Shown here: one piece after another, positions 21,362 through 34,015 of the stretch | Position numbering within the stretch: the stretch's first letter is position 1 | How the letters are laid out: every line of letters begins with the position of its first letter | DNA from: Macrotis lagotis | Taxonomy: Eukaryota > Chordata > Mammalia > Peramelemorphia > Peramelidae | NCBI RefSeq assembly: GCF_037893015.1 | Contig: NC_133661.1 | Span: 246,027,503 to 246,091,502 of the forward strand | DNA: 64,000 bases | Direction of reading: 5' to 3' | Notes under the pieces: model-generated | Databases searched by the model: none | Seen by the model: only the letters and a program-made list of their open reading frames with translations | What the model was told of the DNA's origin: nothing | Made by a program: the position numbers and the translations under genes

Positions 21362-23410
21362 TGACCGTCCAAACTTTTAGCTCTTCTGGGCTGCATCACC
21401 CAGCAAAAATTTATCATGGACCGCATATAGATTTTAATATTCATTTATTTAGGACTACAGTATAATCCTGTTACCAATGAGTATATGATAAAGTATAATA
21501 AGAAGAAATAATGAGTATAATAATAAAACATTTATTTTTTTAAAACAAATAAATGAGAAGATGCGATTTTTAATGTGAATGCTGAGCCAGCTTTTTTTTT
21601 GTTTTGGGGTTTTTTTTTAGTTTATAAGGCAGTAAGGTTAAGTTACTTGCCCAAGGTCACACAGCTAGGCAATTATTTTTGTTTCTGAGATACGATTTGA
21701 ACTCAGATCTGATTCCAGGGCCCATACTCTATCCATTGCCACCTAGCTACCCCAAGTAGGCTTTTTTGATAACAGTGCATCTAGTTTGATAGAATTGTAG
21801 CAATGCAGAGATGCTCTTCTGAAATTTTTGTTTGGTTTTTACATTTTGTAGGCTTAATATGGGGAAAAAGTTCCTTGCAAATAAATATATGTACTTTCCA
21901 AAGAGGCATCATGAACAGGGCATGTTCATGAAATGCCGGTTATTTTTCTTTAGGCAAGTACAATTTATAAAAGTCCAATAAAGACATTTGAATAAATTTT
22001 TCTTGAAGTTGTATATCTAATTAAAACTATACATACTTTATTTGCAAATCTGTAGGCAACTGTTGATGTCAACTGACAATGGAGTAGCAAATATCCTGAA
22101 ATCCAATTGGTGTTTTCTAAAATCTTGAACTCTAGTCTCAAAGTCCTGTGACAAAATAGCAATTAATGCTACATATTTTTTACTGTTTACATTGCTTTGT
22201 TCTGAAAATGTTTCAGAGTAAATTAAGTTATTGTTCTTAGAGATTCCCACAATATCAGTTTCATTTCAAATACCATCACTGTTTGAAATATATCATTTAT
22301 TGAGTTTCACCTTGTAAACACATGTTCAGTTCATTTAAATAAGCAGTGATATCCACTAAAAATGCTAAATCAACCAACCATGCCTCATTTTCAAATTCAG
22401 GTGTAGGTTTTCCTTTTTTAGTCCATAAAATATTTTATTTCATTTCTCAAATAATAGAAATATTTAAGCAGTTTACCCATGACTCGACTACTTTATACAT
22501 TGTCTCCATAGATGGTTTCCAGAATACTTGAATTTTTTTTAAATTGGCAGTTATCTAATCCTTTTGATCTTATCGAATTTATTGTTTTAATGACAATGTT
22601 CATAACTGTCCATTTTTAAAGTCTTTGCACACAAATTTTCTTGATGTATGATGCAGGGATCCTTCATGAAAAGTAAATTGCCAGTCTTTTTTACATTGTC
22701 TTCTATTGGTCTTCTAGTCCTTCCTTCTTTTCGACTGTAGCTAGTACACCATCAATAACTATACCAGACATGTTGTCATTGGTTAAAGAAAATCTTGCTA
22801 ATATTGCTTTTACTGCTTTATTCAAATCAAGAAATTTGGTTGTGTACTTCATTGGAACTAGGGGAGCCTATTTCTTCAGTTATATTAAATTCATTGTCAG
22901 TACTTCCGGTAAATATGAGCTGTATCTGTAATACCAGTACTTTCATTCAAAGCTATAGAATAAAATTTGAAAGTAGCACATTTGAGATTCCAAACATTTT
23001 TCAATGGATTTTGCTATATCTTCAATAAAATTGGTAAATGTTTGGTGTGATAAACTTACTTTATTAGATTTTTTTTCTAGGACAAACTATGTTTGTTGTG
23101 CTTTTGATTCTAAGTTACTTATTATATATTTACTTCATTATTATTTATTTAAAATTATTACTATAAATGTAAATTGCAAATATAGGAATAGATTTTAAAA
23201 GTTAAATGAAATAAAAACAAATATTTCACAAATGTGGATATGTTGACTATAATATGAATAAATAAATATAGTGACTTTATATAACTTTTTTAAATTTAAA
23301 TTTAAAAAATTTAAATATATTTTTAAAGCATATATAATGATAAGTACCTCATAGATAAGTGATGCATTTCCAAAGTGGTCCATGAAACCATTTAGGTTGA
23401 CCAAGCCTGT
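21362..23410 (-). pseudogene. hAT-Charlie-type DNA transposon with dead transposase
   Basis: The minus strand encodes, through many stops and frame breaks, a hAT transposase of the Charlie/ZBED5-like type. In order: VPMKYTTKFLDLNKAVKAI and IVIDGVLATVEKKEGL (about 22890-22700), the block VVKTVNFIRSRGLNHRQF seen as IVIKTINSIRSKGLDNCQF (about 22610-22540), KYFYYLRNEIKYFMD, then KKYVALIAILSQDFETRVQDFRK and FATPLSVDIN (about 22190-22060), and finally FHEHALFMM/LF-type dimerisation wording (about 21940-21800) followed by KHVKTKQRSRL- and EEHLCALL-like remnants. The left edge near 21362 (accgtccaaactttt) looks like a Charlie terminus. The right end is either near 23410 (ggttgaccaagcctg) or near 24250 (atgggttgaacac). 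A CORE-SINE (21592-21754) interrupts it. Confidence 0.82.
21592..21754 (-). mobile_element. CORE-SINE, diverged
   Basis: Reversed copy with T-rich tail, ctagctacccc end and CACACAGCTAGG core. It sits inside the hAT element. Confidence 0.85.
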
Positions 23411-25490
23411 ACTTGAAGGAAATACACACTAGGCAAGCCACTTCTAAATTTCATAAACCTGTATAATCCAATTTATTATCCATTTATCAAATAAAGCAAA
23501 TACATATTAACTAGATGAGGTAGCAAAACACAAATGGGTACTGGTCTTTGTAATCAGAAGTTGAATAAAACAATAAACATTGTCAGGAGCACACGAACTA
23601 TGTATATTTGTTACAGAATGACTGCCATGTACTACATGCTGTATCACAAACACATGAAATCAACCAGAACTAACATTGTGCAATATTGTTTTGATTGTAA
23701 TTATTTTTCCTTGAAGTACCAGAGCTTTCCTTCCTGCCTTTCTAGGAACTTGTTACCTGCAAATAGTGTGGCCACAGCTCTCACATGATCAATGTATTAT
23801 AGTTGCATATCATTGACTTTTTGGAGAATCTGTCAACAAACACCCTGAGAAAACACCCATTATATCATTGTAGGATTGTAGCATTAATGACTAGGCCATG
23901 TAAAATACATATAAATGTATGTTAATTTTTCACTGTATAAAACAAAAATTAATAATAAAATTGTTTGTTGTAATTATGTTTATATAATATAATTATGTCA
24001 TATAATCTTTTAAAATAAAGAGCCTAATTCCTAAATGTATATATCTTTTGTTTAAAAAAACCTGGCTGTCTGTGAGACCACATGATATTATTTGCCTGAA
24101 AAAGTTGAGCCATGTTAGTTAAACGTTAAACTGGTCTATGATATTGCAGGCACATCTGCTCACCCATTCCTTCTTTTTCTGATTAAGTGATGCAGGTTGC
24201 AATGAATGGGCTTTGAGGGCCATATATGGTCCATGGGTAATGGGTTGAACACAACTAGAAAGAGCTAAAAGAAGATCTGAGTTCAAGTCCTCAAAGTTTT
24301 AAGTAGTTTTATGTTCTAGCTTTCCTGGATTATTTGGCATTTTGTTTACTTGATAGAATTCTTATTTTCAGCAGTTTCTTTCAATCATCCACATGACATT
24401 ACATAATTAACTAGAAAGTCAAAGAACTAATGTTCACTTTTTTTTTTGTAAAAGGCTTAATTATCTCGGGATCTATTAATACTGTTGTAGTTCTGTCTGT
24501 CATGGTTTCCATGATCATCCCCTTCTTTTTCAGAGCATGTAAAAAAGTACATATTCCACTCCAGTCCACATCTTGCCAAGTTTCTGCTTAGCCTGAAGTA
24601 AATTTTAATTCAGTTTTTTGTGTGTTGATTTAAGTTTAAAGTTTTGAGCTTCGAGAAGTTATCCTGCATCTTCAAAGATGTTTGAGAATTATTACATCAG
24701 GTAAATTTCCCTCAAATTAGAATTAGCTACCCTAAAAAATTCAGAAGTAGGCTTACTTCCACTATATATAAGCAATTTTCCCCTTGCAAACATATAACAA
24801 CTTTAGAACACTAGAAACTGTAAATATCTCAGAAGTGAATACAGTTCTTATAATCATAACAATATGACTTAAAAACACAAGCATATCTTTATTTGGACTA
24901 CATAACATAAGATGGAACCTTTCATATACATTTATTTAATTTGCTGCATACTTTTTTGAAGACTTTAAGGATTTTTCCTATTTTTAAAGGAGATGATAGA
25001 TGGAATTTTTAATAGAATATAGAGTTTACTTCCTCTTGTCTTTAGAAAATCTTTTCTACTTAGTAACCAGGACTTGGTACTAATTCTGAACTTAGTATGC
25101 TCAAATAAATACTACTTTTTAGTCTCATGAGAAAAATTATTTTTATAGTCATTTTCTTGAATAATAGAATCTGACTCTTAAAGACGCTCCTTTTATTTTT
25201 TTAAAAGACAAACTTGAATTTGAGTATTTTCTCTCTTCCAAAGGAAATATATCCATCCCAGATTTATTTTCCTCCATCAAATATATTGCCATTATGGTAG
25301 TATTTAATAGGTAATTTCAGACCCAACATTTCTAGAGAATGTATTTTGCCTTTTAGGGAATTTCAACAAAATCTTTTGTTATTTTTTTATCTGAATCCCT
25401 TTTATTGATAATATGCCCACTCAGAGCTATTTAATTCTTTGTAACCAGAGTTAGCTTTTGCAACTGAATAAAAACACCTCTTCTCCTGAA
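23411..25490. other. Repeat-poor AT-rich stretch
   Basis: The part to about 24250 may be the outer part of the hAT element, since gggccatatatggtcc and atgggttgaacac near 24200-24255 resemble Charlie ends. From 24260 to 25490 no gene or confident repeat is recognisable. Confidence 0.4.
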
Positions 25491-25499
25491 TACTCTAGG

Positions 25500-26425
25500 C
25501 AGTTTTGGCACAATGCTTTCTCTTGGTTCTTCTCCTTGAGTCTGACATCACCTTCTCAGTCTTCTTTGCTGGATCTTCATCATGGTCACATCCAGTAAGC
25601 ATGAGTGACCCTCCCAAACCTCTGTGTTGGACCCTCTCTGTATACTGTCTCATTTGGTGATCCTATCAATTCTCATGAGTTCAATTATCTTCTCTATACA
25701 CTTGACTGTCAGATTTATATATCCAACTTTAACCTTTCTAAACTCTCCAGCCTATTGGATTTGTTGAATTGAATGGCCTGTAGTTATCTCAATCAGCCAG
25801 GCTTACAACATCCTTAATTCCTCTCTCTCATGCCCTCCATGTATCCAGTCTGTTGCCAATTTTACCTTCACAGCATCTTTCATTTAATTTCCTTTCTTTC
25901 TGTCCATGGAGTCATCATCTGGATCCAGGCTCTTATCTCATGTTTGGATCATACCAGTAGCTTTCTTTTTTGTTCTCCTTGCCTTGTCCCCTCTCCCCCC
26001 ACCCCATTCCTTTCCATCTTCTACTTAGCTAATTGCCAAAGTGATTTTTCCCAAAGCATAAATTTAGCTATGATATCCAGGTTCTTTTCCTAAGATCTAA
26101 CAAAATTGCTTTATTTGTCATTTACAACCCTTCACAACCTAGCCCCTTCCAACTTTTGCAGTCTTCTTAAATTTGAATCACTCTCATGTACTTTATAATA
26201 TAGTGACATCAGTTTTCTTAGAGTTCCTTGCATGCAACCCTCCCTCTACTAACTCTATGCCTTTTTGTCCTGGCTATCCCTAGGGAATGGAATGTTCTTC
26301 CTCACCGCTATCTACTGATTCCTGTCTTCCTTCAAAATTCAGTTCAAATACCATCTTTCTGTAGGATCCCCTCATATTTCTTGAATGTTTGCTTAGCAAA
26401 ATGGTGCCTGAACCATATTATTTAT
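25500..26425 (+). repeat. L2 LINE relic
   Basis: Long pyrimidine-rich stretch in L2 order: gtcctgt-like openings near 25850, the turn gccaaagtgatttttcccaa, then catttacaacccttcacaacc, then tatccctagggaatggaatg, cttcaaaattcagttcaaat and ccatctttctgtaggatccc. Coding capacity is gone. Confidence 0.75.
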
Positions 26426-26429
26426 TTAT

Positions 26430-26685
26430 TTATTTTTCCCTATTAACAAATTTATTTTCTTTCCCTGACTGGAAAAGAAGAAAAGAAAAAAAAAAGGCAC
26501 AGATTTTCTAACAAATATGCATAGTCAAGGAAAATAAATTGTCATATCCAAAAATATGTCTCTCATTCTACAGATTTCGTCCCCTGGGATCATGGTTTAT
26601 TGTTGCATTTATCAGAGGTTTTACATCTTTCAAAATTGTTTTATATGATTGAGGCTGTTATTATATAAATTCTTTTCCCTTTAGG
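26430..26685 (-). repeat. Possible old L1 3' end
   Basis: Wording such as tttgttaatagggaaaaat on the reverse strand and the pattern around tttcaaaattgttttatatgattg resemble 61850-62300. Weak. Confidence 0.35.
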
Positions 26686-26830
26686 CAGCTAGGTGGTGTA
26701 CTAACCTAGTAGAGCACTAACCCTGGAGTCAGGAAAACTAAGTTCAAAACCGGCCTCATACACTTAATTGCCTAGCTGTGTGACCTTGAGGTAATCACTT
26801 AAACCCAGTGCCTTAAAAAAAAAATTTTTA
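26686..26830 (+). mobile_element. CORE-SINE, older
   Basis: Head ggcagctaggtggtgta and B box aagttcaaaaccgg. It has a small insertion in the head and an A-rich end. Confidence 0.85.
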
Positions 26831-26931
26831 AACAACAAAAATTTCGCTCTCTACACTGAATAGAAAGTCTTTCTGAATTCCCCTACTCCCATACTTTTGC
26901 CCTTCCTTCTGAGATTACTTTCCATCCACTT

Positions 26932-27000
26932 TGTGTGTGTGTGTGTGTATGTGTGTGTGTGTATTTGTGTTTGTGTGTCTGTCTGTCTGCCTGCCTGTCT
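26932..27000. repeat. TG microsatellite grading into TGTC/TGCC units
   Basis: Continuous TG units followed by tctgtctgtctgcctgcctg. Confidence 0.92.
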
Positions 27001-27034
27001 TAGATGCACAAACTTCCGATGTTTTTCTCTCCCT

Positions 27035-27150
27035 TTAGGATATGAGCTCCTTGAGAAGAGGGACAGTGTATTGGTCTTTCTTTGTATTTCCAGTACTTAA
27101 CAGTTCCTGCACTTAGTAAGCCCTTAATAATGTTGACTGATCACGTCTCA
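27035..27150 (+). repeat. L2 LINE 3' terminus
   Basis: gatatgagctccttgagaag, then gtatttccagtacttaacag and cttagtaagcccttaataatg, as in L2 3' ends. It may be the end of the element at 25500-26425. Confidence 0.75.
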
Positions 27151-27151
27151 T

Positions 27152-27290
27152 TTTTATAGATGATTCAAGTAAAGTCTCAGAGAAGCTATATGCCTGATCA
27201 GGTTCATAAAAAGTCAATTAACAGAACAGGGATTTGAAATCAGTTTCTCTGATTCTAAATTCAATGATATTTCCATTATTCCATGTGGAA
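27152..27290 (-). repeat. MIR relic
   Basis: Reversed MIR core with agtaaagtctcagagaagc and gaacagggatttgaaatcag. Confidence 0.6.
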
Positions 27291-28090
27291 AACAACTCGA
27301 AATTCTGACTCAAATGAGATAATGTACATGAGGGTACTATCTTTTCGACTCTTTTGTTATCTTAGGGTACCTGAAAATTGAAGGCAGTTTATCTCTAAGA
27401 AGCCTAATTCCTTATCCCACTGCTAATAAAGTATCTCATCATTCTGCTAGTTTGAACAAGGTCTTTATTATACTGATGGTGTCCTGTGCCAGTCTTTAGT
27501 CAGCATCTTCCATTATATTAGCTGTTTATTGAAGTAATTTTCAACAATAAAACACCCAGAAAAAATAAGCATAAAATTTTTTAATTGAAGTGAATTTTTT
27601 CTAGTTAGGAAAATTATATTCATTCATTTTTCAGGTATTTATTCTAGGGGGAGGGACATGACTCAGGGAGGACCATTTCCTTTTTATTTTGATTTGCTTC
27701 CTCAGGGAAAAAGGACTTTCATAATATTTCTTCTGTCTAACAAATTCCATCTCTGAATATTTGAATAAACTTTCATTTTTGTCTTAAGCAACTATAAAAA
27801 ATTCATTTCCCCCTCAATTACATTTAAAAACAATTTTTAACTTTCTTTTAACCTTTCTTGGCCTCATTTTCCTCACTTGTAAAATGAAGGGGTTAATGTA
27901 AATGACCATTTTTAGATCTTTGATCCTATTATCCTATTTTCTCTGTGATTTAAACTAATCTGCTGATTTAATCTAATCATTTCTCATCCTATACAACTTT
28001 CATCCATAGCTATTTATAAATCCTTCAGAGGGGATCCACCTTGATTTTAAAGAGCAAGGTTTCCCACTACATTCCCTGTCCATATTTGAT
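27291..28090. other. Mostly unique intronic sequence
   Basis: A MIR-like tail (ctcattttcctcacttgtaa) is visible at about 27850-27910. Nothing else is supported. Confidence 0.45.
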
Positions 28091-28094
28091 CAGT

Positions 28095-28253
28095 GGGGGC
28101 AGCTAGGTGGTACAGTGGATAGAGCACTGACCCTGGAGTCAAGAGTACCTGAATTCAAATCTGGTCTCAGACACTTAATAATTACTTAGCTGTGTGGCCT
28201 TGAGCAAGCCACTTAACCCAATTTGCCTTGCAAAAACCTAAAAAAAAAAAAAA
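28095..28253 (+). mobile_element. CORE-SINE
   Basis: Complete copy from ggggcagctaggtggtac to the A-rich tail. Confidence 0.92.
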
Positions 28254-29152
28254 GACTGACCCCTCCCTTCCACTAGGTTGTGTCTAGACAATGACTTGTG
28301 CATTGAAATTCTGGCTCTCTTGTCATTCCTACACCATTGTCCCTTTCCTCACCTTTAAATCTGTAAAAGTATCACTAGAATCCCTTATGGTTTTTAGGAA
28401 GAGACTTTTGTTAACCCTTGATGGTTCCAGGGACATCTCCATCCAGAATTCTATGCCTCAAACTGCTTCAGCCAAAAGAGATGCTTTGTGAAGCTGTAAA
28501 AGGGTGGACTTTCAGGGAGCAGAAGCAGGAGCAATAGGCTAGTGAATTATTCCTCATTTATTTTTTCCATAATAAATACCTTGGGGTAAGTTCTTTCAAT
28601 TATCCTTCCTATCATGGATGAGTTTTTTCTTTATTTGCTTCTTTGATGTAGTTAGGGATGTGTTCCCCTCTAAGGTTACATCTTCCTCCATCATCTTTCC
28701 AAGATTTTGAGGGTGAAAATTTTTTTTTCAAGGGATATTTGTAATTTGTTTCCTTTTTGGGAACTTGTGTGTACATTTATTTATTACAGAGTGTTAAATA
28801 TTTATATCAATTCCTTGTTTGTTAGAGTAAAAACCTTTGTATGTGGATAAATAAAACTGATACAAATTTAAATGTCAGAATTTGAAAAGACTAGTATTAT
28901 TCCTCATCTGCTAATATAAAATGCATGCTTATTTTGTTTATACCATCTTGATTTTTATCTGAATTTTCCCACAGTATAATTTATATACATTATTTCATTT
29001 GTAAATAGTAACAATAGTTAACTTGTCTAATTCCTCATCATGTAAATCTGGGATATTTTTCAGGTTTTGAAATTGCTTTTTAAAATAGCAGGAATTCAAT
29101 CTTTAATGTCAAAGATTTCATGTATTCAGTTCCCATCAAAAAGAGCAAGCTA
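28254..29152. other. No recognisable feature
   Basis: AT-rich intronic sequence; short frames only. Confidence 0.45.
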
Positions 29153-29319
29153 GGGGGCAGCTAGGTGGCGCAGTGAATAGAGCACTGGCCCTGGAGTCAG
29201 GAGTACCTGAGTTCAAATCCGGCCTCAGACACTTAATAATTACCTAGCTGTGTGGCCTTGGGCAAGCCACTTAACCCCATTTGCTTTACAAGAACCTAAG
29301 GAAAAAAGGGGGGGGGGGG
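29153..29319 (+). mobile_element. CORE-SINE with poly-G end
   Basis: Complete copy close to the consensus. The tail runs into aaggaaaaaagg and a G run that borders the next SINE. Confidence 0.92.
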
Positions 29320-29460
29320 GCGGGCCAGATGATGCAGGGAATAGAGCACCAGCCCTAGATTCAGGAGGACCTAGGTTCAAATCTGGTTATTTAATAATTT
29401 TCTAGCTGTGTGACTTTGGGCAAGTCATTTAACCCCATTACCTTGCAAAAAAAACCCAAA
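29320..29460 (+). mobile_element. CORE-SINE, older, head to tail with the previous
   Basis: Head cagatgatgcagggaatag, with a deletion after the B box. A-rich end. Confidence 0.85.
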
Positions 29461-29927
29461 ACAACAATTCCATTTCCATGAATATGATGTAATGTCTTTT
29501 CAGAAAACAAGAGAGTTTTCTCACTTACGAAAAGATAGGGTTTTTTTTTTTTTAAAAAAAGTTTTCTTCTTGAACTAAAGAGTTAGTTTAAGTAGTCTTT
29601 TCACTACTATAAAGGAAATATGTTCTGAAAGTCCCTCAAAATAGACAGGATTATATACTTTGCAAACAATTATGATTTGTTTTAAAAGGGAAGTTTGAAT
29701 TTAGCATTATAAATACTTGTGTGAAAGATCTTCAAAATGTCTGGTCTTCATTTTCAAGATCAGAAAAAACAAACAAATGTGACCTTGTAAACGAAGGAAT
29801 CAAATTTCCTATTTTCCTCCTAATTTTGGATATTCAGTTTTTTGTAGTACTTTTGAAATGAACACTACTAGAGTGAAATCTTTTCTTTTTTTATCTGTGC
29901 ATCATAAAATAGATAAAATATTAGAGC
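29461..29927. other. No recognisable feature
   Basis: AT-rich intronic sequence. Confidence 0.45.
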
Positions 29928-29943
29928 AAGATAAGTAGATTTT

Positions 29944-30100
29944 TTTCTTCTTTTTTAGGTTTTTTTTTTTGCAAGGCAAATGGGGTTAAGTGGCTTGCCC
30001 AAGGCCACACAGATAATTAAGTGTCTGAGACCAGATTTGAACCCAGGTACTCCTGACTCCAAGGCCAGTGCTTTATCCACTACGCCACCTAGCTGCCCCT
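29944..30100 (-). mobile_element. CORE-SINE, young-looking
   Basis: Reversed copy with perfect 16-bp TSD aagataagtagatttt at 29928-29943 and 30101-30116. It lacks about ten bases in the CORE (ggtaattatt shortened). Confidence 0.95.
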
Positions 30101-30116
30101 AAGATAAGTAGATTTT

Positions 30117-31380
30117 AACATGTACAAAAATGGGACCTTTTGTATGGTAAAAATATACTGATATATATACTGGTTTTATAGCTGAGCAATCTTACTTGGA
30201 ATAAACAGGCAATAAAGATGATTAGTATAAAACATTGACAGCTCAATTACTTGATTTACCAAGAAAACAGTGAATTTTTTTTTGAAGCATATTGTAAAAC
30301 ATTATGATAAGCATTTTCAGTATAGCATTTTTGATGGTGTAAATTGTAATAAAAAGATTGATATTTTTCATTTTCTCCATCCTTCTGCTGTTTAGATACT
30401 GAAGTAGCTGAAAGCAGCTAGTTTTATATTTTCTTGTGCATGCAGATCTTCTGATTATGTATACATAGCTGAAGCTAACTAATTTTAAGCATTTGTCTAA
30501 TTCTTTGTGGCTGCTGCAATATTTAAGGTGATTACCTACTTTCATATTAGTGCCTTTGAGGATAAAGTAAATCAGCAAAATGGAGGTTCTTTAGATGACT
30601 TCCAGATTCAGTTAGCCAAATGCACTTAATTGGAAAGTAAATGTTGGAGGAGGTAGCAGAGATTTCTAACCCCCCACCCCTAGGCAGATTATATCAGCTC
30701 ATCCAGGAAATCTGTAAAGATTAAGAGCTGTGCAGTAGAGTGTAAAGTGAATTAGAGGATTAACTCTGACTGTGCATCATTTGTATAAATGTCAGTGGTA
30801 GCTCGGAAGATTTCAATCAGCACCTGAAATGTTATTTTTGAAGTCTCAGACTCTACTTCGTTGGCTGTGATGCAAGCTGTACAAAAGAAAACAATTCTCT
30901 ATTTTAGCCATACTAGTTAAATGTAAAATTATTACACTAAAATGTAAACAAGTGAGCACATATCAATAGCACATTAAATTTTTAATAAGTTGCATTAGTG
31001 AGAGCTATGACTAAGCTTCTATATCCTTAATCCCCTTCAAACTTTTAATCAGTGCATAGATTTCTAAGAACCTTCCATTAAAAATAGCTATTATCTTTTT
31101 TGTGTTTGGTTGAGGTGGAATATAATGAACAGCCTTCTTATAGCTATAGAATTAAATGACTGACATATGAGAGAGCTAATGTAACTGGAAATCTTCAAAT
31201 GATATTGAATTTGGAAATTTAATCACAATTAAATACATATCACTAATCAAAAGCTATGAAAGGATCATATTATTGATATAAAATCCAATGCTAAGATTAC
31301 CAATACTGATCAGTTATTTAAAATTCTAACATATGAAAAGACCATAGGAGTTGGAAGAGACCCCCATAAGTCATCTATTC
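30117..31380. other. Repeat-free block, possible conserved non-coding DNA
   Basis: No SINE, LINE or MIR could be recognised. Composition is mixed and not runs-rich, mainly at 30590-30900. No exon with splice sites is apparent. Confidence 0.35.
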
Positions 31381-31384
31381 TAAT

Positions 31385-31480
31385 CACTCTCATTTTTAAA
31401 ATGAGGAAACTAAAGCTCTGAGAGGTAATGTTATTTGGGTAGCATGTGGCAAAGTCTGAATAATCTAGCACTCTTTTTAT
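31385..31480 (-). repeat. MIR relic
   Basis: Reversed MIR with tttttaaaatgaggaaacta and agctctgagaggtaatg. Confidence 0.65.
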
Positions 31481-31511
31481 ACATTAGCTCCTTGAAAAGT
31501 AGGTGGCATTT

Positions 31512-31672
31512 TTTTTTGTACTTAAGGATTTTATTTATTTTGAGTTTTACAATTTTTCCCTCTAATCTTACTTCCCCCCCCACAGAAGGCAATTTGCCAG
31601 TCTTACATTGTTTCCAAGGTATGCATTGATCTAAATTGAATGTGATGAGAGAGAAAACATATCCTTGGTAGC
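31512..31672 (-). mobile_element. L1 3' end, short
   Basis: Reverse-strand L1 3' UTR from the terminal aaaactcaaaataaataaaat (left) to the tctctcatcacattcaattt-type segment (right). It overlaps the same consensus region as the 3' part of the next L1, so it is a separate insertion and not a twin-priming inversion. Confidence 0.75.
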
Positions 31673-31697
31673 ATATTTAAAAAAAAATTCTATTGCT

Positions 31698-33095
31698 AAA
31701 CTTGGATTACACCAACATCTCACACCCTATACCAAAATAATATCAAAATAGGTGCAGGATTTAAACATAAAGGACAATATTAGAAGCAAACTAGGAGAAC
31801 AAGAAACAGTTTATCAGATCTGTGGAAAGGGGAGCAGTTTATGACAAAGGAAGAGATAGTGACATAAAAAATAAACTGGATAATTCTGATTACATTAAAC
31901 TAAAAAGCTTTTGCACAGCAAAACCACTCTAATCAAGACCAAAAGAAATGTAGTAAATTGAGAAACAATTTTGACAACTAGTATTTCAGACAAAGGAGTC
32001 ATTTCTAAAATATATAGAAAATTGAGTCAAATTTATAAAATAAAACAATAAACCATTTCTCAATTGACAGATGGTCAAAGGATATGCAAAGGCATTTTCA
32101 GATGAGGAAGTCATAGCTATCTGTAATTATATGAATAATTGTTTTAAATCATTAATGATTAGAGAAACACAGATTAAAGCATCTCCAAGGTACCACCTTA
32201 CACCTCTGATTGATCAATATGACCAGAAAGGACAATTATCAGTGTTGGAAGGGATGTGAGAAATCTGGGACACTAATGCATTGTTGGTGGAGCTGTGAAT
32301 CCAACTTTTCTGGAAAGCAATTTGGAATTATGCCCAGAGAGCAATAAAAATGTGTATATACTTTGATCCAGCAATACCACTACTGGGTCTATACTCTGAA
32401 GATCTCATGAAAAAAGAATAAAAACATTATTTGTCCAAAAAATATTTACAGCAGCTCTATTTGTAGTGGCAAAGAATTGAAATCAAGGAAATTGATATTC
32501 ACCGGTTGGGGAATGGCTAAACAAATTGTGGCATAGGTATGTGATGGAAAACTATTGCTCTATTAGAAATTAGGAAGATGGGATTTCAGAGAAGCTTGGA
32601 AAAACTTGGAAAAACAGAGAAGCTTAGATGAATTGATGCTGAGTGAGATGAGCAGAAACAGAATAATATTGTACACCCTAACAGGGTGATGATCAACCTT
32701 AATGGACTTAATCATTCCATCAGTGCAATAATCAGGGACAATTTTAGGGTATCTGTGATGGAGAATGCCATCTCTATCCAAAGAAAGAATTGTGGAGTTT
32801 AACAAAAACCAAAGATTATTCCCTTCAATTTTTAAAAAAAATTGTCTTATGTACTACATAATTTTGCTATCTCTAATATTTTATTTCTTTCTCCAGGATA
32901 TGTTTTTTTCTCTCTCAACACATTCAATTTTGATCAGTGCATATCATGGAAACAATGTAAAGATTATTGGATTGCCTTCTTTGGGGGGGAAGAAAGGTGG
33001 GGAGAAAATTGTAAAATTCAAAATCTTACCAAAAAATGATTGGTAGAAACTACTATTGTATATAATTGGAAAACAGATAAAATATTTATATAATT
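31698..33095 (+). mobile_element. L1, ORF2 C-terminal part and 3' UTR
   Basis: Starts in late ORF2 (gattacaccaacatctcaca) and runs through the blocks homologous to 1-430 and 1579-2897 to an A-rich end at 33095. Imperfect flanks aattctattgct (before) and aattctgctgct (after) may be the TSD. Frames are broken by stops. Confidence 0.85.
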
Positions 33096-33329
33096 AAAAA
33101 AAATTCTGCTGCTACCCACATCATACTTGCTGGAAGTTTTCCTCATACCTCCTAAAAGGATGGTAGTGCCCTCTATAGAAATAGAGAAGGGGGGAGAAAA
33201 AGAGCAGTGAAGAGGGGAAGATAATGAGTTCAGTTTGGGGCATGGTTCAGTGTAATATGCATTAAGGACCCTAGTTTCAAATAACTAATAGAAAATATGG
33301 ATATGTGGATTTAGGAGGCGTCCCTGCAG

Positions 33330-33860
33330 AAGTCAAGTCAAATCAGCCTGCTCTCATTAAGCTCTTACCTTGTGCTAAATGCTGGATAAAATAAGAATCA
33401 GAAATAAAATGCCTGCTCTAAAGGTGTTCATATTCTAATAGAAAAAGACTACACATAAAAGGAAGTTCAAAGGGAGGGGGGAGGTTTGCTTATAGAAAAC
33501 CCTGACAGCTGATGAGAGAGGATAAAGTGAGGATGGAGCCTTGGGAAATACTGAGAGTATATCAAAGAAGAACCAGTGGAGGAAACTAAAAAGTAGATTA
33601 GATTGGTAGGAGAACCAAGAGAGAGCAGTTCTATGAAAACTAAAAGAGGAAGTATCCTGGAGGAAAGAAGTGACCATGTGTTACATGCTGCTGAAAAATA
33701 AAAATAAAAGGATGTGAACTTTTAAAAAGACCAGTAGTTTTGGCAATGAAGGTAGCTCTTTAGTAGCTGTAGAAAGAGCAGTTGCTGTTGAGTAATGAGG
33801 TTGGAAGACAAATTACAAAAGATTTAGAGAAGTTGCAAGCATTGCATATAAACAGCTTTT
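33330..33860. repeat. Diverged interspersed repeat, class unknown
   Basis: Opens with an L2-tail-like phrase (attaagctcttaccttgtgc). It continues with gaacctagagagagcag-like and gagtaatgaggttggaagac wording that recurs loosely near 3620-3700. Confidence 0.4.
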
Positions 33861-34015
33861 TCTAGATTTTAGCTAGAAAAGGAGGAAAGATGGGCATGAT
33901 GGAGGTCTAGTAAGGATTTCCTGTTGGGTAGGGAAAATTTGGATATGTTTTTTAAGTATTTTCTGAATATCACATAGAGATAAAAGAATGTTTTTTGTGT
34001 TAAAAAATGAAAATG

